DNA of 64,000 nucleotides from Cherax quadricarinatus (lineage: Eukaryota; Arthropoda; Malacostraca; Decapoda; Parastacidae): contig NC_091369.1 in assembly GCF_038502225.1 (NCBI RefSeq), forward strand, positions 13,083,502 to 13,147,501. Reading direction: 5' to 3'. The translations under genes were made by a program, and so were the position numbers. Of this stretch, positions 13,401-25,800 are shown one piece after another (positions within the stretch are counted from its first letter, which is position 1; every line of letters begins with the position of its first letter). The notes beneath the pieces were generated by a model. That model worked only from the letters and a program-made list of their open reading frames with translations, searched no databases and had not been told where the DNA came from.

Positions 13401-16400
13401 CCAGGACTCAAGTCCGGCCTGCCGGTTTCCCTGAATCCCTTCATAAATGTTACTTTGCTCACACTGCAACAGCACGTCAAGTATTAAAAACCATTTGTCT
13501 CCATTCACTCCTATCAAACACGCTCAAGCATGCCTGCTGGAAGTCCAAGCCCCTCGCACACAAAACCTCCTTTACCCCCTCCCTCCAACCCTTCCTAGGC
13601 CGACCCCTACCCCGCCTTCCTTCCACTACAGACTGATACACTCTTGAAGTCATTCTGTTTCGCTCCATTCTCTCTACATGTCCGAACCACCTCAACAACC
13701 CTTCCTCAGCCCTCTGGACAACAGTTTTGGTAATCCCGCACCTCCTCCTAACTTCCAAACTACGAATTCTCTGCATTATATTCACACCACACATTGCCCT
13801 CAGACATGACATCTCCACTGCCTCCAGCCTTCTCCTCGCTGCAACATTCATCACCCACGCTTCACACCCATATAAGAGCGTTGGTAAAACTATACTCTCA
13901 TACATTCCCCTCTTTGCCTCCAAGGACAAAGTTCTTTGTCTCCACAGACTCCTAAGTGCACCACTCACTCTTTTTCCCTCATCAATTCTATGATTCACCT
14001 CATCTTTCATAGACCCATCCGCTGACACGTCCACTCCCAAATATCTGAATACGTTCACCTCCTCCATACTCTCTCCCTCCAATCTGATATTCAATCTTTC
14101 ATCACCTAATCTTTTTGTTATCCTCATAACCTTACTCTTTCCTGTATTCACCTTTAATTTTCTTCTTTTGCACACCCTACCAAATTCATCCACCAATCTC
14201 TGCAACTTCTCTTCAGAATCTCCCAAGAGCACAGTGTCATCAGCAAAGAGCAGCTGTGACAACTCCCACTTTGTGTGTGATTCTTTATCTTTTAACTCCA
14301 CGCCTCTTGCCAAGACCCTCGCATTTACTTCTCTTACAACCCCATCTATAAATATATTAAACAACCACGGTGACATCACACATCCTTGTCTAAGGCCTAC
14401 TTTTACTGGGAAAAAATTTCCCTCTTTCCTACATACTCTAACTTGAGCCTCACTATCCTCGTAAAAACTCTTCACTGCTTTCAGTAACCTACCTCCTACA
14501 CCATACACTTGCAACATCTGCCACATTGCCCCCCTATCCACCCTGTCATACGCCTTTTCCAAATCCATAAATGCCACAAAGACCTCTTTAGCCTTATCTA
14601 AATACTGTTCACTTATATGTTTCACTGTAAACACCTGGTCCACACACCCCCTACCTTTCCTAAAGCCTCCTTGTTCATCTGCTATCCTATTCTCCGTCTT
14701 ACTCTTAATTCTTTCAATTATAACTCTACCATACACTTTACCAGGTACACTCAACAGACTTATCCCCCTATAATTTTTGCACTCTCTTTTATCCCCTTTG
14801 CCTTTATACAAAGGAACTATGCATGCTCTCTGCCAATCCCTAGGTACCTTACCCTCTTCCATACATTTATTAAACAATTGCACCAACCACTCCAAAACTA
14901 TATCCCCACCTGCTTTTAACATTTCTATCTTTATCCCATCAATCCCGGCTGCCTTACCCCCTTTCATTTTACCTACTGCCTCACGAACTTCCCCCACACT
15001 CACAACTGGCTCTTCCTCACTCCTACAAGATGTTATTCCTCCTTGCCCTATACACGAAATCACAGCTTCCCTATCTTCATCAACATTTAACAATTCCTCA
15101 AAATATTCCTTCCATCTTCCCAATACCTCTAACTCTCCATTTAATAACTCTCCTCTCCTATTTTTAACTGACAAATCCATTTGTTCTCTAGGCTTTCTTA
15201 ACTTGTTAATCTCACTCCAAAACTTTTTCTTATTTTCAACAAAATTTGTTGATAACATCTCACCCACTCTCTCATTTGCTCTCTTTTTACATTGCTTCAC
15301 CACTCTCTTAACCTCTCTCTTTTTCTCCATATACTCTTCCCTCCTTGCATCACTTCTACTTTGTAAAAACTTCTCATAAAGGGGATGTAAATAGTGTGCT
15401 GAAAATATCTAGCCTAGACAGGACTCGCAGCAATGGTTTTAAGTTGGAAAAATTCAGATTCAGGAGGGATATAGGAAAGTACTGGTTTGGTAATAGAGTT
15501 GTGGATGAGTGGAACAAACTCCCAAGTACCGTTATAGAGGCCAGAACGTTGTGTAGCTTTAAAAATAGGTTGGATAAATACATGAGTAGATGTGGGTGGG
15601 TGTGAGTTAGACCTGATAGCTTGTGCTACCAGGTCGGTTGCCGTGTTCCTCCCTTAAGTCAGTGTGACCTGACCTGACTAGGTTGGGTGCATTGGCTTAA
15701 GCCGGTAGGAGACTTGGACCTGCCTCGCATGGGCCAGTAGGCCTTCTGCAGTGTTCCTTCGTTCTTATGTTCTTATGTTCTTATTAACTGCTAAATTCAG
15801 TTGTTCCCTAGGCTTTCTCAGCTTATTACTATGACTCCAAAACTTTTACTTATTCTCATCAAAATTTATTGATAAAGCCTCACTCATTCACTCATTAGCT
15901 CTCCTTTTCCACTCCCTCACCACTTTTTAAACTCTCATTTGCTCTCCACATTCTTTGCCTTTTATACATCCTACATTTTAAAAGGCTCACATAAATTACC
16001 CGCACAAAGCAGACTGAAACTTATGACAACTTTTCACTCCAGATTGGACAATTAACTAGTTACACTAGTGACTAGTTAATAGTCCATAATGTTGTCATAA
16101 GTTTCAGTCTCCTATGTACAGGTTATTTGTGTATCGTTCCTTTTTTTAAGGAGGGGTTTGGGATATTGGCAATTTGGAGGGACGTCTAAGCTGTCGTATC
16201 TGAGCACCTCTGGAAAGACAGTGATTATGTATGAGTGATGGTGGAAGTGTTGAATGATGAAAGTTTTTTCTTTCTTTTTGGGTCACCCTGCCTTGGTGGG
16301 AAACAGCCAACGTGTTAAAAAAAAATTAAAGTACAGTACATTGAATGTGGTATTCAATAAATTTGTTGCTAAGTTCTGTAGTGGTAAAGTGACTTGGAAA

Positions 16401-19400
16401 CTATGCAATGAATTATTGTATGTGAAAGTTAATATGTTCTACAGTATTAATTTACAGAGATGGACAACACTAGAGTTATTTCTGACCTTACTGTTGTGCC
16501 ATCTTAAAAACCTGATACTTTTTATGGCTACTTTTAAAGACACTAAAGCCCTAGTTAAATCTTAAATACTTTTGGTCATTATTTTTGCAGCATTCATAAC
16601 AGGATGGTTTGCTTTTGGTAAAGACATATTATAAACTGAATTTTGAATGATTGACTAGGTAATATTGTTAGTTATTTAACTATTTTCTTTTGCAGATGTT
16701 CAGTTGAAGCTACGAAGTGAAGTGTCATATGCTCTTCGTAGTTTCTGGGGTGTACCATCAGATCATCTTCACTCACTTCTCTTAGCTCCCTGGTCAACAT
16801 TCTTCATGCATATGATTGAAAAACCTTCAATTAGAGCAGAAGTTATAGATGATGTCTTAAGGTACAGATTTTTTTAATTAGTTTTTATCATGCTGATTAT
16901 ATTTTTTATCTTTGTATGGTATAGAGGGGTTTTAACTGTGACTGATGTATACTTTCATTTCTTCAGTTAACTTTAGGGTAATTTTCTCAATAAACATCAA
17001 TATAATACAATGTTGCACACCTCTTGGTGGAGCCTGATTTGACAGCCCAAGCCACTCCTATTCAGGATTAATCTCCGATAATTTAATAGCTCTCAATTTC
17101 CTAGACTGCATGTACTTCTCCCTATTAATACCCTTGTTGAATTTGAACCCACTAAGGTCACTAAAACATCAGTGACCACTCTAAAAAATGTTTTTTTCCA
17201 GCAATATAAATGCACCAAACTCGTGTTCACTGACATGAGCTGACTACTTTAACATCTTGCTAGTTACTGCCATCACTAACCTTGATGCTACCTTACTAGA
17301 TAAGAACATAAGAACATAATAAAGGAGGATCACTGCAGCAGGCCTGTTGGCCCATACTAGGCAGGTCCTTTACAATCCATCCCACTAACAAAACATTTGC
17401 CCAACCTAATTTTCAATGCTACCCAAGAAATAAGCTCTGATAATTCTATCCACTCATTTGCAAGTCCCACTCAAATCCAACCCCTCAAACTCATGTATTT
17501 ATCCAACCTAAATTTGAAACTACCCAAAGTCCTAGCCTCAATAACCCAACTAGGTAGACTGTTCCACTCATCAACTACCCTATTTCTAAACCAATACTTT
17601 CCTATGTCCTTTCTAAATCTAAACTTGTCTAATTTAAATCCATTACTGCGAGATGCTGAAATGAATCCTTATTCCATCTTGCTAGTTACCAATATTGACC
17701 ATTATCCCACCTTGCTACTTACCAAAATTTTGAAAACACTGCAAGAAACCCAGAAATAAAGTTTATACTGTACCACACATTAAAAGTTTAACACAAAAAT
17801 TACTGAAACCTTAAGAGGCATCAACCGGTAGAATGTTTTTGAGTCGACATCTTTCTCTTTGTCCTAATAAGTTTTTGCTTCATGTTTTTACAACCATCAC
17901 TATAAGAAGTTTAGAAATGTCTTTTATAATGGCAGTTAATTATAGAAATGGGAGATTATCATGCTATTATGTCCATTAAAAATAATATTTTTAATTTTTT
18001 TTATTCTTTTTTTTTTCTCTCAACAAGTCAGCCGTCTCCCACCGAGGCAGGGTGACCCAAAAAAGAAAGAAAATCCCAAAAAAGAAAATACTTTCATCAT
18101 CATTCAACACTTTCACCACACTCGCACATTATCACTGTTTTTGCAGAGGTGCTCAGAATACAACAGTTTAGAAGCATACACATATAAAGATACACAACAT
18201 ATCCCTCCAAACTGCCAATATCCCAAACCCCTCCTTTAAAGTGCAGGCATTGTACTTCCCATTTCCAGGACTCAAGTCCGACTATATGAAAATAACCGGT
18301 TTCCCTGAATCCCTTCACTAAATATTACCCTGCTCACACTCCAACAGATCGTCAGGTCCCAAGTACCATTCATCTCCATTCACTCCTATCTAACATGCTC
18401 ACGCACGCTTGCTGGAAGTCCAAGCCCCTTGCCCACAAAACCTCCTTTACCCCCTCTCTCCAACCCTTTCGAGGACGACTAAGTTATTTATCAGGTTAAC
18501 TGGGTGGGTTCATGGAATTGTTGGTATTTGCATTGGCTGGTAGTGCCAGGCAGCCTCTGACAGAGGTATTGGTGGTGCTAGACTTGTAAGGGTTGTTAGT
18601 GTACTCTTTTGAGTGGTGTGTGGAACTATTTTTTTTTCTTGTTTGATCAGTGATCTTGTATTGTCTTGAGGGAGGGGGGGATGATGAGAAGTGTATACAA
18701 AGAACCCACACATAAGAGAATGAAATTTACGATGATGCTTTGGTCTGACAAAAACATAGCTAGTTTCATTCTCCTATGTGTATTTTGTGTGTGTATTATT
18801 CCAGCTTACCAATATTGAAGAATAGTTTGGCTGGAGCATTTCATTGATAACCTATATTTGGAGAAGAAACTTTATATTTTGGTCTGTTGATGACTTGATA
18901 ATGGTCCAGTACAAACCAAAAGGTTTTTTAAAGTTTCCTTTCCAAATTGCAGGTTAATAATGAGCATATTAGAACTGTTTTTGTAGCAGTTGTAGCAGCT
19001 CTTGGAGACTACTGGATGACTTGTGGCAAGTTTGTTGGTATGTTACCAGTATATATTTATTAGTTACATAAATCAAGTTTCTAGGATTGAGAAAAGACAT
19101 TAGCTTAATGTATAGGAGAGTGCAATACTGTACATATTTAAGGTGATTGAATAAATGATTGTGAATGTATTTTCTTTTTGGATCACCCTGCCTTGGCAGG
19201 AGATGGCCACTGAGGTAAAAAAAAAAAAAGAAAACATTTTCTTAGATTTTTTATTAACTATTTAGGTAGAACAAAGGCCTATTATAGTCTGATCTCTTTT
19301 TTTTTTCAGAAATGATGTTACTGAGGAAAATGTATGTATAAAGCAAGTGAACCTGTGTCCCAATTCTCCACCACTGTCTCTTGGAGAGTCCCCCAGAAAG

Positions 19401-22400
19401 CATTACCCACTGGTTGTGTGTATGGTGCGCCAGGATGCACCTCAGCATACTGATGGAAGTCAAGTGGTAAGGTGGAGGCACTGGGGTCCCAGTTTTAAGT
19501 TGTTATGGTAAAGTAAGTGTAATAATCACAACAAATGTAATTTTATTAACATTTCACTTTTTTGTAATAAAGACTGGTGCCATTATGTAGGATCAGTTAT
19601 CTTCATTTTCATTACTCCATTTTCCACTTTCTTGCAGTTGAGAGGCACCATAACAGAAATTAAATTCTGATTGTCTAACCATTATCCTGGTGTATGACAC
19701 TCTGGCATGCATTCCATACAAAATACTTGTGTCCATGCTTACATACTAAGGGAATTAATAATCAATAAACATTTTAATATCGATGTAAAGTGTACACCTT
19801 AGAATTTTTTGTTTACTTCAAAATTTGCAATTATTGAAGGATGGATAAGGATGTTGCAGTATGAAGTATTATTGAAATTGTGATGTCCATGTTTTTCTGG
19901 AAGGACAGCTGGAGAGTAAGTGATGGGAATGTGTTTTCGAGGCCTGGTCATGTACTGGGTCATGGGGGCATTGACCCCTGGGACACCCTCCGGGTAGACT
20001 CCTATGGGCCCCCCTCATTATTATTACATTCATGGGGGGGAGCACCAGACCCATAGGAATCATTCAGTTCCTTGAGGAATGGAAGGAATTCAGGCTTGAT
20101 TCAGAGTATTGGAGCATTGGTCTGATTCCTTGGATTGAGATCCCTTCACTAACATGAAGGGACCTTCTTTGAGGGGGATGGGTCCCCCCATCTTTCTAGA
20201 AACAGCCATTTAAAAAAAAATTCAAGTGAACTTAGTTCAAATCCTGGCAGCTTTTTATCTCCTGAAGAATTTGTCTTGCCTTTCAACACTTCATTACTGT
20301 GTATTATTGCACTTTTTTTTATAAATTTAACTTTCATCTTCCTTTCAAGAAGGGGTGCCTTAATGTTGATGAGAAACTGTGGATCCAAGGAAGTGTAGCA
20401 ATCCTCTACCTCTTTAAACCTTATTACAGCACTTTTCCCCTCACATTCAGCAGGTGCTGCATTTTCTATACGAGTTTAATGCCTCCCTCCCTTCAAGGGA
20501 CATGTGTGCCTTGATGTCAGTGTAGGACTCTTGGTCCAAAAAATTAGAGCAACCCTCTTTTTCATTTGATTGATTCTGATAGTCTCTCCTATTTTCCTGG
20601 CACTGTATAGCCTTTATAGGCTTGGTCTCCCATTTTGCTGGCACTATATGGCCTTTATGGGTTTGGTCTTCTGTTTTCCTGGTGCACTATGACTCTACCT
20701 ATGAATGTGTTAATAATAGTTAGCATTTCCCTCGGATAGTAATAGTAGCTTGTATTATTTGCTACAGTTATACAACAACCATTATGCTAATAACTTCTTC
20801 ACCATTCACTTCTTAATTTTTTTTTTTCCAAATTTCATTGGCTGCAGTTACTACTAATTTTAACTTTTACAAGTTTGCATTGGAAGTCTGTAATTCTACA
20901 TTCACAAATGAGTTACAATAAATAAAAATTCATACTGCAGTACAATATTATTTTGCATCTTTCACTTTCTTGTTCGCTTTCTAGGCCATTGACTATGTTC
21001 ATGAAGTAGGAGACAAAATCTCCTGGCTAAATTATACTTTTGACTCCTTTGGTTTTTTTTTTTTTTTTTTTTTTGCAGTATGTGTGTACAGGACTATATC
21101 AGGCATAGTCTTTTTTTTTTTAACTCAGATTTAGTGGACACTTGGACAATCCCTCTCCCTCCATTACTTTCTTATATCAGGGTGTCATTGTACAAATATT
21201 ACAATATTTCAGGGGGCACTGATTACCATCATCCACATCAAGGATTCTGTGTGTCAGATTCCCTCCTGCATCCTCCATCAGTACCTAAAGCAGTACTCTG
21301 GTCAGCTGACCAAACTACAGGTAAATTACTAAATCTTAGATGAAGAATTAGACCTCATGCTTTAATTTGCATTTTCTTCTAGATAAATCATTACACGTGT
21401 AATACAGTGGACCCCTGACTTACGAACAGCTCCCAACTCAGACAATTATGTAAGTGTATTTTTGTAAGCGCTTCTGTAAGTGTATTTTTGGGGGTCTGAA
21501 ACGGACTAATCTAATTTACAATATTCCTCATGGGAGCAAATTCGTTCGGTAACAGCACCCGAACAGCCTTCTGGAACGAATTAATATTGTACATCGGGGG
21601 TTCACTGTATTTATAAAATGGAAGGAAACATAAAATTACCATTGCTGATGTTTGAGCCCATGGGGCTTTTGTTTTATGTTCAACAAGGATAATTTTTTAA
21701 TTTAGTAAGCATATATTATATGGGGAATCAAATTCAAAATGGGAATTGACACAGTTACTTTTTGCTGATGATACTGTGCTTATGGGAGATTCTAAAGAAA
21801 AATTACAAAGGTTAGTGGATGAGTTTGAGAATGTGTGTAAAGGTAGAAAGTTGAAAGTGAACATAGAAAAGAGTAAGGTGATGAGGGTATCAAATGATTT
21901 AGATAAAGAAAAATTGGATATCAAATTGGGGAGGAGGAGTATGGAAGAAGTGAATGTTTTCAGATACTTGGGAGTTGACGTGTCGGCGGATGGATTTATG
22001 AAGGATGAGGTTAATCATAGAATTGATGAGGGAAAAAAGGTGAGTGGTGCGTTGAGGTATATGTGGAGTCAAAAAACGTTATCTATGGAGGCAAAGAAGG
22101 GAATGTATGAAAGTATAGTAGTACCAACACTCTTATATGGATGTGAAGCTTGGGTGGTAAATGCAGCAGCGAGGAGACGGTTGGAGGCAGTGGAGATGTC
22201 CTGTCTAAGGGCAATGTGTGGTGTAAATATTATGCAGAAAATTCGGAGTGTGGAAATTAGGAGAAGGTGTGGAGTTAATAAAAGCATTAGTCAGAGGGCA
22301 GAAGAGGGGTTGTTGAGGTGGTTTGATCATTTAGAGAGAATGGATCAAAGTAGAATGACATGGAAAGCATATAAATCTATAGGGGAAGGAAAGAGGGGTA

Positions 22401-22859
22401 GGGGTCGTCCTCGAAAGGGTTGGAAAGAGGGGGTAAAGGAGGTTTTGTGGGTAAGGGGCTTGGACTTCCAGCAAGCGTGCGTGAGCGTGTTAGATAGGAG
22501 TGAATGGAGACGAATGGTACTTGGGACCTGACGATCTGTTGGAGTGTGAGCAGGGTAATATTTAGTGAAGGGATTCAGGGAAACCGGTTATTTTCATATA
22601 GTCGGACTTGAGTCCTGGAAATGGGAAGTACAATGCCTGCACTTTAAAGGAGGGGTTTGGGATATTGGCAGTTTGGAGGGATATGTTGTGTATCTCTATA
22701 CATATATGCTTCTAAACTGTTGTATTCTGAGCACCTCTGCAAAAGCAGTGATAATGTGTGAGTGTGGTGAAAGTGTTGAATGATGATGAAAGTATTTTCT
22801 TTTTGGGGATTTTCTTTCTTTTTTTTTGGGTCACCCTGCCTCGGTGGGAGACGGCCGAA

Positions 22860-22897
<38 letters not shown>

Positions 22898-25800
22898 TAT
22901 ACAGCCTCTCCTCACTTAAATACAGAGTTCCGTTCCCAAAACCACATCGGTAAATAAATTCGTCACTAAGCAAGGAGCATACTATAATGGTAGTGGGTTT
23001 GTGTCAGCCATCTTTGATATTATTTTAATGTCACCTTTGCACCATTTATAACATTTTTAGTATTTTTTTAATGTTAATACAGTAGTGTACTGTATATTGT
23101 AATAAGCAGAATAGAGGAAATCAGCTCTAATATTCATTATTTAGGTATGTATACTGGTCAGAGAGCCCGTCGTAAGTCCAAGTCGTTGGTAAACAAGTAT
23201 GTTGCTAAGTGAGGAGAGGCTGTATTCACTCCATGGGGATGTGGAAAGGAATCTTTCCTCTGTCAGCTAGGAATGTCATAAGAGGTGACTAAAATGTCAG
23301 GAGCAAGTGGCTAGTAACCCCTTCTTTTATATAAATTACTAAATTTAAAACGAAAAGCTTTTATTTCTTCTTTTTTTGGGTCTGCCTCAGTGGGAGACAG
23401 TCAATGTGTTAAGAAATATTATATTCTGTAACAATAGAGATCTCCATGGGGAAGTGGAACAGAATTCTTCCTCCGTAAGCCATGTGTGTCGTAAGAGGCG
23501 ACTAAAATGCCGGGAGCAAGGGGCTAGTAACCCCTTCTCCTGTATATATTACTAAATTTAAAAGGAGAAACTTTCGTTTTTCCTTTTGGGCCACCTCACC
23601 TCAGTGGGATACGGCCGGTGCGTTGAAAGAAAGAACAATAGAGATGGTTAAACCGATTGTGTTTTATTGCTATTTATGGTGAAATATGGGAACAGGAAAG
23701 GTAAAATTTACTGGTTACATGAGGATACTGTTATGAATTCACTTCTGCTACAGAATGGTCAGTCCTTCCTAAGCAAACATTGGTTTCAGTTTTTTGGTCT
23801 AGGCTGTCAGTAAAGTAACTGACATTAGAATGTGAATGTGGGGTTCTACCTGATGCACATTTATTACAGAAAATGGGGCTGTATTTTCTATTTATGTTTC
23901 AAAATAGTCTCGCTTTATTATTGCTTAATTGACTTTAACCTAACCCTGACTAAATGTATATATGTAGAGAAACTGGCTTGAGCATATAAGGTTATGTTGA
24001 CATTTGGAGGACATGTTAATGGTACATTGTTAGCAGTCCTGCTCATGGACTTAGACATTGCACCTTATATTAAGTGTTAGTAGAATCTTTATATTATTTT
24101 AAATCTTATTTAGAGAAATATATATAATGTAAAACCTTTTATTACAAGGAAGCAAGAAATTACCAGAATAAGTACTCGAGATAAAAAAGGAAAAAGTTTT
24201 TAATGTTTCAATTTTTTCTATAAATTTGATAATTATTTTGACAGTTTGAGGCTAATTTTTAATTATATGCAATTATGGATGACTAAATATAGTTTGTCAC
24301 AATATAAATATACCTTAAATTTATTTGAAGGTTTTGTACACACAAGTAAGTGATTCAAGTCCAGGAGGTGAAAGCAAGAGCACCAATTCCTCTGATAAAG
24401 TACCTAGAGCTGAGAAAGTTGATGAGACACAAGAAGAAGAAGAAATACCTGAAATACCCTTAGAGGAAGCCTGTGTTATTTGTCAGGTAAGCTAGAGCTC
24501 TTACTACTTCATAAAAAAAAGGTACAGTTCAATGTAAGTTTAGCATTATCTCTTGTCCTGTAGCATCAATTCAAATACAGTAGATTCTCACATAAGTGAT
24601 TACATTCCTGAAAATTGCAATGTGAAGCTCATGTTACATGAACTAAAGAACATGAGGGATAAATAGAGTTACATCCCTAAGGCATCATAAAAAAAGCCAT
24701 ACAAGCTTAGCTAAAATAATTTTATCTTATTTTAAATTCTGGTTGGTGTCACCTATTGATATGCAAGTGTATGGAGAGGGTTAATGTGGCACTGTACAAT
24801 AGTTGCACAAGCATGTGGCAGGCAGTATTAGCTACCAGCATCATCACCTATCTTCTAAAATTTTGAAGTCCTAGAGGAAGCTAGTGGTTGACTCAGTTTA
24901 GTGTGTATTCCTTTCACAGAAAATGGGCAGGACAGTCACTCCACAGAGGATGTGCAGGGCTGAACATGGTACTGTGCTGGCCCTCAAATCCTTCAACAAT
25001 AACAGCTGCTGTGACATTGAATATTATAGCTTCACTACAAGATTTTCTTGTTCAATAACCTTTTCACAGTTCATAATCAGTTACAAGCATATTCAACAAT
25101 TATATAAATACAGCTAGAGTAGGTAAATGAGTGTTAAAAGCACAGGAATGTGTAATTATAGGTTACTAACCTGTACCACTTCCTACCTTAACTACACACA
25201 TTTAACCCTTTCACTGTCTCCCACATCAGTCTATGTTATTGGTGTCAGTGTCACTCACATAGACCTATGGTTTAAACGCATTGCCCTCGTATATGCTGAG
25301 AGCATTAAATTTCTAGCGTTAGAGAATGGGTTTGAGTGGTGGGTGTGCACACTACAAAAAATCCTACCCCATACAGTAAATAACTGGAAAAGCAAAACTC
25401 TGAGTTTGTGTGGCCTTGTATTAATTTTGACAGCCTTAGTACATATTAAAAACAAGTTGATCAGGTATACGAGTATTCACCAAACCACAGTAGAAGTAAG
25501 GTGAGGTGGGGTCAGATGAATCTCCTGTGGGAGATTCATCTGTAAAAGCTTGCAATTGTGGTCTCATTGGGGACCATGCTAACACAAAAATAACCTGCTC
25601 ATAGGAGAGAGGAGCTTATGACGACATTTCAGTCTGACTTGGACCATTTGCAAATTGTGCAGGTTATTTGTGTGTTGTTCCAGTCATGGTATTATGCCTT
25701 TTTGTTATTTAGGAACCATGCTAATCTCCCTATGGTATATAGATATACTTAGTTGAATGAATCTTATTGTAGCTAGCTGGCCCAGTGGCTTACACACTGG

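Larger units (their letters stand above)
9549..15785 (+). mobile_element. CR1-like non-LTR retrotransposon E1, near full length, interrupted
   Basis: A two-ORF LINE of about 4.1 kb once the RTE-b insertion (13218-15370) is removed. It has a short 5' leader, ORF1 (9606-10532) with an SGNH-esterase-like domain, ORF2 (endonuclease plus reverse transcriptase), and a 3' end made of short repeats (ttcttatg)n at 15760-15785. The esterase-type ORF1 and an 8-bp repeat at the 3' end are known traits of the CR1/L2 group. It sits sense-strand in CGRRF1 intron 2 and inside RTE-a, whose two halves flank it. About 35 bases of RTE-a seem to be missing at the insertion point, judged against RTE-b. No clear target duplication was found. 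Confidence 0.88.

Noticed and set aside
24570..24690. Complete MITE starting tacagtagattctcacataa
   Set aside because: Only the left terminus is evident; I could not find a matching right end within 500 bp.
25127..25504. 125-aa + strand ORF in CGRRF1 intron 6
   Set aside because: No domain, no splice support, and it overlaps decayed repeat sequence.
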